Shown here piece by piece: positions 5,566-13,911 of a stretch of DNA of 20,966 bases (position 1 is the stretch's first letter; the number at the start of each line of letters is the position of its first letter). The notes beneath the pieces were generated by a model, which was not told the DNA's origin, ran no database searches, and worked only from the letters and a program-made list of their open reading frames with translations. The stretch covers positions 1-20,966 of the forward strand of contig DAOTTO010000528.1 of NCBI GenBank assembly GCA_034437895.1, read 5' to 3'. This stretch comes from JANRLJ01 sp034437895. Its GTDB lineage: Bacteria > Chloroflexota > Anaerolineae > Aggregatilineales > Phototrophicaceae. The translations under genes were made by a program, and so were the position numbers.

Positions 5566-6549
5566 ATGAAAACTGTGACTGCCCGTGCTTTTTCTAATAT
5601 CGCTTTCATCAAATACTGGGGCAACACCGACGATCAACTACGATTGCCCGTTAATTCCTCGCTCAGCATGAATCTTGATGGCATATATACCGAGACTTCC
5701 GTAAGATGGGATGAGGCTTTAGCGTCTGATGAATTAACCCTCAATAATGAACAAGCATCAGGTGCATCTTTAAACCGCGTTGTCGCCCATCTAGACAGTA
5801 TTCGCCAAAGAGCAAATATTCAGACCTATGCCCAAGTTCTTTCTAGTAATAACTTTCCTACAGGTGCGGGTATCGCATCTTCTGCTTCCGCTTTCGCCGC
5901 CCTAACTTTAGCCGCCACACAAGCTGCCGGATTAGATTTGAATAAGCACGAATTAAGTACACTCGCACGTATCGGATCTGGTTCAGCCTCACGCTCGATT
6001 CCGGCTGGATTTGTGGAATGGCATAAAGGGGAAAGCCATGACGAGTCTTATGCAGAGAGTATCGCCGCGCCGGATTATTGGGATTTAGTCGATGTGATTG
6101 CGATTGTGAACAGTGGTCATAAAGCGGTAGGGTCGCGGGAAGGGCATCACTCTGCGAATACCAGTGATTTGCAGGGAGCGCGGGTAGCAGGGGCAGCACA
6201 AAGGCTAGAGATTTGCAAAAAAGCCCTTTTGGAGCGTGATTTCGCCACTTTTGCTGAAGTTGTTGAACATGATAGCAACCTTATGCACGCCGTCATGATG
6301 ACAAGCCGCCCACCGCTTTTTTATTGGCTTCCGCCCACACTTGCTATCATGGAGCAGGTACGGCTGTGGCGCGAAGTAGGGCTTCATGTGTGTTATACAC
6401 TTGATGCTGGACCAAATGTGCATTGTCTGTGTTTGGCTCAAGATGCTGATGAAGTTAAGGCGGGATTAGCCAAACTGACGGGCGTTGAGCAAGTTCGCAG
6501 CGCGATACCAGGTGGTGCAGCTCATGTGATTAGTGTTAGCGAGGGCTAA
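5566..6549 (+). CDS. mvaD: Diphosphomevalonate/phosphomevalonate decarboxylase
   Basis: GHMP-fold ATP-dependent decarboxylase of 327 aa. Motifs: SNIAFIKYWGN (10-20), LRLPVNSSLSMNL (25-37), the ATP loop PTGAGIASSAS (98-108), SGSASRSIPAGF (138-149) with catalytic Arg143, and the TLDAGPN segment (278-284) with catalytic Asp280. The lysine usual after KYWG in diphosphomevalonate decarboxylases is Asn here. Because the adjacent operon has isopentenyl phosphate kinase and mevalonate kinase but no phosphomevalonate kinase, the likely substrate is 5-phosphomevalonate, giving isopentenyl phosphate, as shown for the Roseiflexus enzyme; homology alone would be labelled mvaD. The start is fixed by the ATGA at the end of repeat copy 2 and by family alignment. 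Its own ribosome binding site is separated by the 405-bp insertion. Confidence 0.9.
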   Translation: MKTVTARAFSNIAFIKYWGNTDDQLRLPVNSSLSMNLDGIYTETSVRWDEALASDELTLNNEQASGASLNRVVAHLDSIRQRANIQTYAQVLSSNNFPTGAGIASSASAFAALTLAATQAAGLDLNKHELSTLARIGSGSASRSIPAGFVEWHKGESHDESYAESIAAPDYWDLVDVIAIVNSGHKAVGSREGHHSANTSDLQGARVAGAAQRLEICKKALLERDFATFAEVVEHDSNLMHAVMMTSRPPLFYWLPPTLAIMEQVRLWREVGLHVCYTLDAGPNVHCLCLAQDADEVKAGLAKLTGVEQVRSAIPGGAAHVISVSEG

Positions 6550-6567
6550 AATCTCACCAAACACTGT

Positions 6568-6596
6568 TTTTCACTCCTTTACATTAGATTTATAAT
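6568..6596 (+). promoter_or_regulatory. Candidate sigma-70 promoter of the M50 protease gene
   Basis: TATAAT (6591-6596) is a perfect -10 match, with TTTTCA (6568-6573) 17 nt upstream as a weaker -35. It lies in the 103-bp gap after the decarboxylase gene, about 55 nt before the start codon at 6653. Confidence 0.5.
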
Positions 6597-6652
6597 CCAC
6601 GTAGTGTAGGTGTGTCGCTTACGCTTTCAGTTGGGTAGTAAGGCAAACTTTA

Positions 6653-8188
6653 ATGCTGGATTTTCTCGTAGGTAACAACTTTCTTTCAAGCATCATCGCA
6701 TTCGTGATTGTGCTTATTCCGGCGGTCATCATCCATGAATTGGGACATCTTTTTGCTGCGAAGGCTGTTGGCATTACTGTCCTAGAATTCGGGATTGGCT
6801 TTCCACCGCGTATCATCAAACTTTTCACTTGGGGTGAAACAGAATTTACCCTGAATTGGATACAACTCGGTGGGTTTGTCCGCCCATTGGGTGAAGATAT
6901 GATCCGTCCACTCAGCGAGGCGGAAGTTGAGCGTGACCGCCAACAAGCGATTTCTGATGCCGCCAAACGCGATAAGCGTGAAGAAACACACCTATCTGAA
7001 CGCGAAGAATTGCAAGCGCGTGGCATCTACAAAACCAAATCGGTGAATGAGGTCAATCCCTATCAACGGATTTTGTTTATGGGCGCGGGGGCGCTGGCGA
7101 ATTTCGGGTCTGCCTTCCTCATTTTTGTCGTTATTGGGTTAATTGGAGTGCCGACATTCGCAGGCAGTCGTGTTTTCTTCGCCGATATACCAGGAGATTC
7201 GGTTTTTGCCGAGGTTGGTCTACAAGATGGTGACTTTATCGAGAAGCTAAATGGTGGATACTTTGCCACCAGTCGCGAGTTCTTTGTCCGGCTGAATGAA
7301 TTAGCAGGCCAAGAAGTCACGATTTCTGGACAACGGGTTCCTGAAGATGAGGGTGAAAGTCAACCACTTGAATTTACCTTTACGCCTACAGCCGAGCAAA
7401 TCACCGCTTTCGCTGAGGCGCAGAGCTACGTCTTGATAACGGAAGTTAATAACGGAACACCTGCCTCCGAAGCCGGTCTACTCCCTGATGATCTCGTTGC
7501 GGCCTTTAATGGCGATCCAATTACGGGTGATCTTGATCCATCGCTGACCCTTCAGCAGCTTGCTGTCGAGTATGCCGGACAGGAAATCACTTTAACCGTC
7601 CTGCGCGGTGGCGAAACGCTCGAATTTCAATTGACCCCGCGTGTTAATCCGCCGCCAGATAGTGGAAGGATTGGCATTGGCATTCGATCATTGCTTACCG
7701 ACCCCAACAGCACTTTTGCGTATGGTGAAGGCGGTATTCAGCAAACTTATGAACCCCAGCCTGTGGGCAGCGCGATTCAATTTGCTGGAGACCGTTTAAG
7801 CTCAGTATTGACACAAATTGCACAATTCCCGTCGCGGTTGCTGCGGGGTGATACGCAACCGGAGGAAAGGCGCGTCGTGAGTGTGGTCGGCGTAAGCCAA
7901 TGGGGTGGGCAGATTTTGCAAGAAAGCATCAAGGAAAACCAGCCTATCGTCATTTTGGATTACATCGCCCTAATTAGTATCGCGCTTGGGATCACCAACT
8001 TACTCCCCATTCCGGCGCTGGATGGCGGACGAATTATGTTCGTGCTGCTGGAAATTATCCGAGGGCGGCCTATTTCGCCAGAACGCGAAGGCTTGGTACA
8101 TCTTGTAGGTTTAATCTTCTTGCTGTCGATTGGTGTATTTTTTATCATCAACGACATTCTCAATCCGATCACGAATTTATTGCCATAG
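6653..8188 (+). CDS. rseP: RseP-like site-2 intramembrane metalloprotease (M50)
   Basis: Cleaves membrane-embedded regulators such as anti-sigma factors after a first cut. The zinc motif HELGH (28-32) lies in the first membrane segment. A second hydrophobic segment is at about 139-166. Two PDZ domains follow (about 172-245 and 258-330), each with an A-x-x-A/VGL..D...NG pattern. The third catalytic motif is PALDGGR (454-460), followed by a last membrane helix (about 483-502). At 511 aa it is longer than E. coli RseP, partly because of a highly charged insert at about 88-125 between the first two membrane segments that looks helical. No anti-sigma factor gene is in the window, so the substrate is unknown. 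The stop is immediately followed by the Shine-Dalgarno of the HEAT-repeat gene, so the two are probably co-transcribed. Confidence 0.9.
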   Translation: MLDFLVGNNFLSSIIAFVIVLIPAVIIHELGHLFAAKAVGITVLEFGIGFPPRIIKLFTWGETEFTLNWIQLGGFVRPLGEDMIRPLSEAEVERDRQQAISDAAKRDKREETHLSEREELQARGIYKTKSVNEVNPYQRILFMGAGALANFGSAFLIFVVIGLIGVPTFAGSRVFFADIPGDSVFAEVGLQDGDFIEKLNGGYFATSREFFVRLNELAGQEVTISGQRVPEDEGESQPLEFTFTPTAEQITAFAEAQSYVLITEVNNGTPASEAGLLPDDLVAAFNGDPITGDLDPSLTLQQLAVEYAGQEITLTVLRGGETLEFQLTPRVNPPPDSGRIGIGIRSLLTDPNSTFAYGEGGIQQTYEPQPVGSAIQFAGDRLSSVLTQIAQFPSRLLRGDTQPEERRVVSVVGVSQWGGQILQESIKENQPIVILDYIALISIALGITNLLPIPALDGGRIMFVLLEIIRGRPISPEREGLVHLVGLIFLLSIGVFFIINDILNPITNLLP

Positions 8189-8201
8189 GAGACAAAAGGC
8201 A

Positions 8202-9218
8202 TTGGAAACGACAGCGTTCGATATTCAAAACAAGCCCGACTTCGCAACCACCATCGCTGCACTGCAATTGCAAGACAGCAGTACACCAGCCAGCGTCGTA
8301 TTTTATGGGCTTTCGGGCTTAACAACAGAAGAAATAGAAAATCTTCGCCCTGTTTGGGAGAAGTTGTCGCCTGCATTGCGGCGCAAAATCCTGCACGAGA
8401 TGGTTGAACTCACGGAAACTAACGTAGAACTTAATTATCACGCGATTGGTCATCTCAGTTTGGGCGATACCGACCCGCACGTGCGCGAAGCAGCGATTGA
8501 GGTTCTTTGGGAGGACGAATCGCTAGAATTGCTCTCGCGTTTAAATGATCTTGCGCTGCATGATGATAACCGTGAAGTCCGAGCAACCGCCGCCAGCGCA
8601 TTCGGGCGGTTTGTTTTCCTCGTAGAAATGGGCGATTTACCCGATGGTGAAGCGGGCTATGCTTTACAAACGGCGACAAGTATCTACCGTAACGCTAAGG
8701 AGGATATTTCCGTCCGGCGGCGCGCCCTAGAAGCGATGGGCAATACCAGCGCCGAAATTGTCGCAAAAGCGATCAAAAGCGCTTACCGCAGCACAGAGCG
8801 CGAGATGCAAATCAGTGCCGTCTACGCGATGGGACGCACTTGTGATGAGCGTTGGGCAAAGATCGTCATGGAAGAAATTGAAAATGAAGACGCTGAGATG
8901 CGCTATGAAGCTGCCCGTGCGTCAGGTCAACTTGAATTAGGCGATGCAGTGCCAAAACTGGCAGACCTCTTGCTCGATGATGATCGTGAAGTCCAATTAG
9001 CGGCTGTATGGGCGCTTGGTGAAATCGGCGGCAAAGAGAGTATCCATTTGCTTACATTGCTGGCAGAAAAGGCCCAAGAGGAAGAAGATGAAGACCTTCT
9101 TGAAGCGAGTGAAGAAGCGCTCGGTAGCGCATCACTTTTAGGGGATGATCTGCCTTCACTGTGGGCATTAGAGGGTGATGTGGATTACGCTGATGTCGAT
9201 GATGATCTCGACGACTAA
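8202..9218 (+). CDS. HEAT-repeat (PBS lyase-like) scaffold protein
   Basis: A 338-aa alpha-helical repeat protein without an enzymatic motif. HEAT-like units can be seen at about 78-140 (GDTDPHVREAAIEVL, DDNREVRATAASAFG), 170-235 (SVRRRALEAMG, EMQISAVYAMG) and 240-285 (AEMRYEAARASGQL, REVQLAAVWALGEIG), each with the D.-VR..A...LG pattern. The C-terminal 50 residues are strongly acidic (runs of Glu and Asp). Such proteins usually serve as protein-protein adaptors; a partner cannot be named. I chose TTG8202 because AGGAG (8187-8191) lies 10 nt upstream and the N-terminus then reads as soluble sequence. The longer frame from ATG8130 would overlap the protease gene by 59 bp with unlikely residues. 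A terminator follows. Confidence 0.82.
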   Translation: METTAFDIQNKPDFATTIAALQLQDSSTPASVVFYGLSGLTTEEIENLRPVWEKLSPALRRKILHEMVELTETNVELNYHAIGHLSLGDTDPHVREAAIEVLWEDESLELLSRLNDLALHDDNREVRATAASAFGRFVFLVEMGDLPDGEAGYALQTATSIYRNAKEDISVRRRALEAMGNTSAEIVAKAIKSAYRSTEREMQISAVYAMGRTCDERWAKIVMEEIENEDAEMRYEAARASGQLELGDAVPKLADLLLDDDREVQLAAVWALGEIGGKESIHLLTLLAEKAQEEEDEDLLEASEEALGSASLLGDDLPSLWALEGDVDYADVDDDLDD

Positions 9219-9223
9219 ATCTT

Positions 9224-9254
9224 AAAAACAGGCGCGGGAGATTTGCCCGCGCCT
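9224..9254 (-). terminator. Rho-independent terminator between convergent genes
   Basis: A 9-bp GC-rich stem (9230-9238 with 9246-9254) and 7-nt loop. Read on the minus strand it is followed after one base by five T (AAAAA at 9224-9228), so it best serves the SCP2 gene. The same hairpin can also end the plus-strand HEAT-repeat transcript, though with a poorer T tract. Confidence 0.75.
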
Positions 9255-9273
9255 TATCATTTATAACAGTTCT

Positions 9274-9597
9274 CTAGCTGGCAGCGAAAATGGACTGCAT
9301 CTTCATTGCCAAGCCCATATCGCCTTGAATTTTGATTTTCCCACTCATAAAAGCCTGCATCGGGTTTAGTTTACCCGTCGCAACATTGAAATAATCTTCG
9401 GCGGAGGCTTTAAGTGTCATTTTAGGATTTTCAGCCATGCCCTCGTGAGACTCGACAGTGTTATTAGCAACCACTAAGTAGAACTGTCCACCGCCGTCAC
9501 CACTTAAATCGAGCTGAATCACCGCATCCACACCCTCAGCTTTATCAGCTTTAAAACCACCTACCATCATTTGTGAGATTTCGGTACTTGTCGGCAT
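9274..9597 (-). CDS. SCP2 sterol-binding domain protein
   Basis: A stand-alone 107-aa SCP2-type lipid-binding domain. The order of features fits the family: Asp-rich beta hairpin (QLDLSGDGGGQFYLVV), a PKMTLKASAEDYFNVATGK segment, then LNPMQAFMSGKIKIQGDMGLAMKM, the most conserved SCP2 block. It probably binds a hydrophobic lipid in a cytoplasmic pocket; the ligand is unknown. AGGAG sits 6 nt before ATG9597. It is a single-gene unit, divergent from the propeller gene and ended by the 9230-9254 hairpin. Confidence 0.88.
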   Translation of the reverse strand: MPTSTEISQMMVGGFKADKAEGVDAVIQLDLSGDGGGQFYLVVANNTVESHEGMAENPKMTLKASAEDYFNVATGKLNPMQAFMSGKIKIQGDMGLAMKMQSIFAAS

Positions 9598-9636
9598 TTT
9601 TAACTCCTGAACTTATAATAGGTACAAGACGGCGTT

Positions 9637-9665
9637 AGTATAACGGCAAACAGGATTGTTCCCAA
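9637..9665 (-). promoter_or_regulatory. Candidate promoter of the SCP2 gene
   Basis: On the minus strand TTGGGA (9660-9665) and TATACT (9637-9642) are separated by 17 nt, about 40 nt upstream of the SCP2 start codon. It overlaps the leader of the divergent propeller gene. Confidence 0.45.
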
Positions 9666-9686
9666 GTCTTTATAGGAGTGGATTGT

Positions 9687-10973
9687 ATGCGTAAGTTAGG
9701 CTTTTTTCACCTTTTCTTGTTTTTCTCGTTGACACTAACTAGCCCTTCGTTTGCCAGCGAAAAGACACTCGAACAGCTTCCGGGTCAGATTGCATTTGTT
9801 GGCTCAGATCGGAATATCTACACCTTGAATTTGTTTGATGATGAATTAACCTCGTTAACGGATGATGCGCGTGAAGACCGTCGCTATCAATGGCCTACAT
9901 GGGCGATAGACGGGCGATTAGCCTATTTTTGCTGCGAGACAGTTACGCTGGACGGCGTAGTTCTGGAAGTTTACGTTTCTCAAGAGGGTATTCAACTGGG
10001 TGATCTCGCGTATGAAGCGGCTAATGAGGTGTTTTATCATGCCTATTGGTCTCCGGTAGCTTGCTCCGAAAGCGATGACTGCCGTGATTTAGCCATTCTG
10101 CTCAATAATCTAACTGAAGAAAACTTGAACATCCAGATTGTGCGGAATCAGGGCAGTGAATCGTCAGACTTTGCAATTGGCGGCGGGCAGCCTTTTTACT
10201 ATAGTTGGAGTCCTGATGGCACAAAAATGCTCTGGCAGCAGGACAATCGCTCCCTTTCTATCTATGAGTTCGAGACAAATACTGAGCAAGACTTAGCCCA
10301 GCTTCCGGGTTTTATCCAAGCACCGGCATGGTCGCCCGTTGATGAGCGGTTACTTTTTGGGGCATTTAATCCAGACAATCAAACCACCGATTTGGTTATC
10401 GTGTCGGGTGATGAAATGCTGACATTGGAAGAAGGCATTGAAGGATTAGTTTCTTATAACTGGTCGCCGGACGGACGTTATGTAGGGTATCGCATTTTAT
10501 CTGACCAGCGGATTGGGTCACTTTATGTTGTTGATTCCGTGACTGGGGAACTTATCGCAAATTCCGACATCGAGAGTGTTTATGCTTTTTTCTGGTCGCC
10601 GGATAGTCAGCATGTAGCGTATGTTGCGCTGGCAACAGGTTCGGGACAGGCAGATGCAAATACGATGGCGATCCCTGTGTCCGAGGCGAGGCAAGACGCG
10701 CCAGATATAGGCTGGTCAGTTTTAAATGTTGCGGATAGCATCAATCGCTTATACGGTACTTTTGCCCCAACATCGGAGATGGTTTACCTCTTTAACTTTT
10801 TCGATCAATTCGCCCAAAGCCATCAGATTTGGTCGCCGGATAGCACCCACATCGTTTATGGGGAAATTTCTCCAGAGGGCAAACCCATCATCAGCATCCT
10901 TGACATGATGCAATCCGATACTGTACCGTCATCTGTTGCAGATGGTTATATTGGGATATGGAGCTACGAATAG
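9687..10973 (+). CDS. Exported TolB/WD40-like beta-propeller protein
   Basis: A 428-aa exported protein. Residues 1-23 form a clear signal peptide (MRK, a run of Phe/Leu, then SFASEK). After it come repeated blade motifs of the WD40-like/TolB kind: SWSPDGTKMLW, AWSPVDERLLF, NWSPDGRYVGY, FWSPDSQHVAY and IWSPDSTHIVY, spaced about 45-75 residues. A cysteine-containing stretch (CCETV, VACSESDDCRD) may hold disulfides. Function unknown beyond a binding or scaffolding role outside the membrane. I chose ATG9687 because AGGAG (9674-9678) lies 8 nt upstream; a GTG at 9678 overlaps that site. The 3' end overlaps the LysM/M23 gene by 16 bp, indicating a coupled envelope operon. Confidence 0.82.
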   Translation: MRKLGFFHLFLFFSLTLTSPSFASEKTLEQLPGQIAFVGSDRNIYTLNLFDDELTSLTDDAREDRRYQWPTWAIDGRLAYFCCETVTLDGVVLEVYVSQEGIQLGDLAYEAANEVFYHAYWSPVACSESDDCRDLAILLNNLTEENLNIQIVRNQGSESSDFAIGGGQPFYYSWSPDGTKMLWQQDNRSLSIYEFETNTEQDLAQLPGFIQAPAWSPVDERLLFGAFNPDNQTTDLVIVSGDEMLTLEEGIEGLVSYNWSPDGRYVGYRILSDQRIGSLYVVDSVTGELIANSDIESVYAFFWSPDSQHVAYVALATGSGQADANTMAIPVSEARQDAPDIGWSVLNVADSINRLYGTFAPTSEMVYLFNFFDQFAQSHQIWSPDSTHIVYGEISPEGKPIISILDMMQSDTVPSSVADGYIGIWSYE

Positions 10974-12574
10974 CTTTGTCCAAGTTTCATTTAAAAACAC
11001 TATTGCTCTGTTTTTTGGTCATGACGACCTTCGGCTGTGCATCAGGTGAAGCGCAGGTCATCGTTATTACGGCAACTTTCCCGTCCGATTCAGGGAATAT
11101 AGCTGGTGTCACTTTAGATGCCCCGCCTGTGGCGGCTGCGCCAACTCTTGCAGCGCTGTTTGCAGCCAATAATCCGACGGCGGATCCACCTCGGCAGGAA
11201 GCGGCTGAGTCTGAAGAACAATATATTGTGCAACCAGGGGATACGCTTTACGGGATTGCATCAGCTTATGGCACAAGTTTAGACTCGATTCTGGCTGTGA
11301 ACGCATTTGCCGATCCTAATGCGCTCGAAGTCGGTCAGATTATCCAATTGCCGGAAATACCAGTTAATCAAACATCCGACTTTAAGATCATTCCAGACAG
11401 TCGTTTAGTTCGTGCGCCGGGCAGTCAAAACTTTGATATTGCAGGTTTCATCGCGCAGCAGCCCGGATTTATTCGCGGCGCAACGGATGAGGTCGGCACC
11501 AATCAGGCCAACGGTGAGGAACGTAAAGAAACGCTCAGCGCTGCTCAAATTGTCGAGCGTGTATCGCTGGAATTCAGTGTAGATGCGCGTCTATTATTGG
11601 CATTACTGGAATATCGTGCCAGATGGCTTAGTAATTCCACATTGCCAACAGACAAAATCACCCACCCGATGATCTCGGAAGAGGACAGTGGTCAAATAGA
11701 CCGTGCTGGGCTTTATAAGCAGCTTGCGTGGACGGCCAATATGCTCAATTTTGGTTATTATGGCTGGAAAACACGCGGCTGGACGATATTAGAATTTGAG
11801 GAGGGTGAGCGGGTCTTGTATGCACCAGGGTTGAATGCCGGAACCGTCGGATTACACTATTTTTTGAGCCGTAATACCGCTTACACCAATTGGGTGACTC
11901 AGATTCCGGTAGAAGGCTTCTATCAGACATATTACGCTTATTTTGGTGATCCGTTTTTAGATGCTGTGGAGCCGCTTGTCCCGCCTGAGATTGAGCAACC
12001 AGAGATTGCGTTTCCTTTTTCAGCCGGAGAAACTTGGTTTTTTACGGGTGGAGCGCATGGCGGATGGGGCAGCGGCAGCGCGTGGGCGGCGATTGATTTT
12101 GCACCGCCTGATATTCCACAAGCGGGGGTTGCTTGTTACACCTCGGAATTCTGGGTCACAGCGGTAGCAGCAGGATTTGTTACGCGAAGCGCAGGCGGCG
12201 CGGTTGTTCTCGATTTAGATGGCGATGGGGATGAATCGACAGGTTGGACGATCCTCTATTTGCACATCAGCTCGGATGGGCGTGTTCTTCCCGCAACTTA
12301 TGTCCAACCGGGAGATCGTATCGGCAAAGCCTCGTGTGAAGGGGGTTTTTCCACCGCCACTCACATGCACCTTGCGCGGCGCTATAATGGCGAATGGATG
12401 CCTGCGTATTGTGATGCTTGTCCTGCAAATGCGCCGCGTCCCCAAATGATATTGAGCGGATGGGCAGTGGTCGGCTATAGCAATCAAGAATATCAAGGCT
12501 ATATGGAGAATAATGGTGAAAGACGTATCGCCGAACAAGGGCGGAACACAGTAGAGAATCGAGTATCATGGTGA
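10958..12574 (+). CDS. LysM and M23-like peptidase lipoprotein
   Basis: Envelope protein of 538 aa. A hydrophobic signal ends at TTFGC (Cys27), a weak lipobox, so lipidation is possible. A LysM peptidoglycan-binding domain covers about 88-132 (YIVQPGDTLYGIA...LEVGQIIQLPE). A middle region of about 200 residues is unassigned. An M23/LytM-type domain follows at about 355-500, with Asp380, His436 (YLHIS) and HMH (469-471). The first zinc histidine, normally four residues before the Asp, is Trp here (WAAID); His367 lies 13 residues before it. It may therefore be an altered-site or inactive LytM protein, or use His367. It overlaps the propeller gene by 16 bp and the SH3 gene by 7 bp, so all three products probably act together on the cell wall. 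Confidence 0.85.
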   Translation: MELRIALSKFHLKTLLLCFLVMTTFGCASGEAQVIVITATFPSDSGNIAGVTLDAPPVAAAPTLAALFAANNPTADPPRQEAAESEEQYIVQPGDTLYGIASAYGTSLDSILAVNAFADPNALEVGQIIQLPEIPVNQTSDFKIIPDSRLVRAPGSQNFDIAGFIAQQPGFIRGATDEVGTNQANGEERKETLSAAQIVERVSLEFSVDARLLLALLEYRARWLSNSTLPTDKITHPMISEEDSGQIDRAGLYKQLAWTANMLNFGYYGWKTRGWTILEFEEGERVLYAPGLNAGTVGLHYFLSRNTAYTNWVTQIPVEGFYQTYYAYFGDPFLDAVEPLVPPEIEQPEIAFPFSAGETWFFTGGAHGGWGSGSAWAAIDFAPPDIPQAGVACYTSEFWVTAVAAGFVTRSAGGAVVLDLDGDGDESTGWTILYLHISSDGRVLPATYVQPGDRIGKASCEGGFSTATHMHLARRYNGEWMPAYCDACPANAPRPQMILSGWAVVGYSNQEYQGYMENNGERRIAEQGRNTVENRVSW

Positions 12575-13404
12575 TGGTAAATCGCAAATGGCTGCAACAC
12601 ATGATCGCTTTTATAGTCCTTATACTGCCTGTATATGGCTTTATGACAAGCGCTGATGATCAAATCGCGCAAGTTTTCCCTACATCAACCCCTGCACCTG
12701 TTTTTTTACCGACGGCGACACTCCCACCTACAGCCGGATTACCCCAGCCCACACTTGCCCCAACATTTACACCACAGGCTGAGGTAGCAGTTAGCTTGCA
12801 AGCGAGGGAAGAGGCTGGCTCAGTCAATGTTCGCGCTGATGCCGATCCTGAAGCAGATGAAGTTGGACGTATCGTTTATGGGGACTTTTACCCCATCTTA
12901 GGACGCTATTTTCGTTGGTTACAGATTAGTTTTGATTCTTCGCCAAGCGGTGTGGGGTGGGTTTACGATGAATTGGTCGAAATTGTGGGCGATGAGGCAT
13001 CAATCCCTGATTTAACACAAATCACAATACCCACTGTCGATCCAAGCATCAATGCGCCGACACAGACTTATGAAGCCTTGTTACAAACACCGGGTGCTTT
13101 CGAAACTGCGACGGCGGGAGCACGGGTACTCGAAGCGCCGTCTGCGGCGAACAGTGTGCCGGGCAGCATTAATCCGCAAGATGTTGGCGCAAACCCGATA
13201 GTGGAAATACTGCCGACCTTCACATATCCAGCTAATCTTGTCGGGCAAGTGCCTACAACAAATCCACTCGTTGAGTCTACTGCCATTGGAACAAGTTCCT
13301 CCGTACCGTCAACCAACGGGAGCAGCGTTGCTCCTATTCTACCAATTGCTATTTTAATCAGCGCGGGGTTACTAGGATTACTCGTCAGTTCTATCCGCCG
13401 TTAG
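12568..13404 (+). CDS. Membrane-anchored bacterial SH3 domain protein
   Basis: A 278-aa envelope protein. An N-terminal hydrophobic segment (about 9-27) exports or anchors it, followed by a Thr/Pro-rich linker (about 35-70: PTSTPAP, PTATLPPT, PTLAPTFTP). An SH3b-like domain lies at about 75-145 (SVNVRADADPEADEVGRI...WLQISF...GWVYDELVEIV). A second low-complexity linker leads to a C-terminal membrane helix (about 255-274) with a basic end (SIRR). SH3b domains usually bind peptidoglycan or cell-wall peptides. Translation probably depends on coupling with the LysM/M23 gene because the start lies inside its 3' end with no strong Shine-Dalgarno. A terminator follows directly. Confidence 0.82.
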   Translation: MVMVNRKWLQHMIAFIVLILPVYGFMTSADDQIAQVFPTSTPAPVFLPTATLPPTAGLPQPTLAPTFTPQAEVAVSLQAREEAGSVNVRADADPEADEVGRIVYGDFYPILGRYFRWLQISFDSSPSGVGWVYDELVEIVGDEASIPDLTQITIPTVDPSINAPTQTYEALLQTPGAFETATAGARVLEAPSAANSVPGSINPQDVGANPIVEILPTFTYPANLVGQVPTTNPLVESTAIGTSSSVPSTNGSSVAPILPIAILISAGLLGLLVSSIRR

Positions 13405-13408
13405 AAAC

Positions 13409-13436
13409 AAAAAGGCCGATTTTTCTCGGCCTTTTG
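13409..13436. terminator. Bidirectional rho-independent terminator
   Basis: A 10-bp stem AAAAGGCCGA/TCGGCCTTTT (13410-13419 with 13426-13435) and a 6-nt loop, flanked by A and T runs on both sides. It lies between the convergent SH3 and Fe-S carrier genes and can end both transcripts. Confidence 0.85.
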
Positions 13437-13452
13437 ACTTAAATTGCTTTTT

Positions 13453-13878
13453 TTAGTGACTGCAAGTGCTGCAACCGCCGCTGGAAGTCTCTGCACCTGA
13501 ACTATCTTTGGTTTTGAAGGAGGTGCCGCAACCGCAAGATGATACCGCTTTCGGGTTCTCAATGCGGAAACCGCCGCCCATCAAGCTGTCGACAAAATCA
13601 ATCGTCGCGCCATCAAGATAAAACAAGCTGGTGGGATCAATGAGTAAACGAACACCATCAACTTCGACCACACGGTCAAATTCCTGCGATCCGGCTTCAA
13701 AGGCCATGCCATATTGCATACCAGAACAACCGCCACCGGAAACAAATACACGCAGCGCATGATTAGGGATATTACGCTGTTCCAATAGGTTGCGAATGGT
13801 CAGCACTGCGGAAGGTGTCACAGTTAAGACAGGGGTTACTTCAATAGTCTGAATTTCAATTGGTTCCAAAACGGTCAT
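13453..13878 (-). CDS. A-type iron-sulfur cluster carrier (HesB/IscA/ErpA family)
   Basis: Receives and delivers Fe-S clusters to apoproteins. The three family cysteines are present: Cys51 in SGGGCSGMQYGM and Cys115/Cys117 in SCGCG. At 141 aa it exceeds the usual 105-120: there is an N-terminal extension of about 20 residues rich in Thr/Val/Ile, and a C-terminal tail ending GGCSTCSH that adds a Cys-X2-Cys pair (136, 139). GGAG lies about 9 nt before ATG13878. It has its own candidate promoter and lies downstream of a SufR-like regulator on the same strand, which suggests Fe-S-responsive control. Whether it is closer to ErpA or SufA cannot be decided by eye. Confidence 0.9.
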   Translation of the reverse strand: MTVLEPIEIQTIEVTPVLTVTPSAVLTIRNLLEQRNIPNHALRVFVSGGGCSGMQYGMAFEAGSQEFDRVVEVDGVRLLIDPTSLFYLDGATIDFVDSLMGGGFRIENPKAVSSCGCGTSFKTKDSSGAETSSGGCSTCSH

Positions 13879-13911
13879 GAAAAAATCTCCCGATAATCAA
13901 CGCTTCTCTTT

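Noticed and set aside
8130..8201. Extension of the HEAT-repeat gene to ATG8130.
   Set aside because: It would overlap the protease gene by 59 bp and add unlikely residues; TTG8202 has AGGAG at good spacing.
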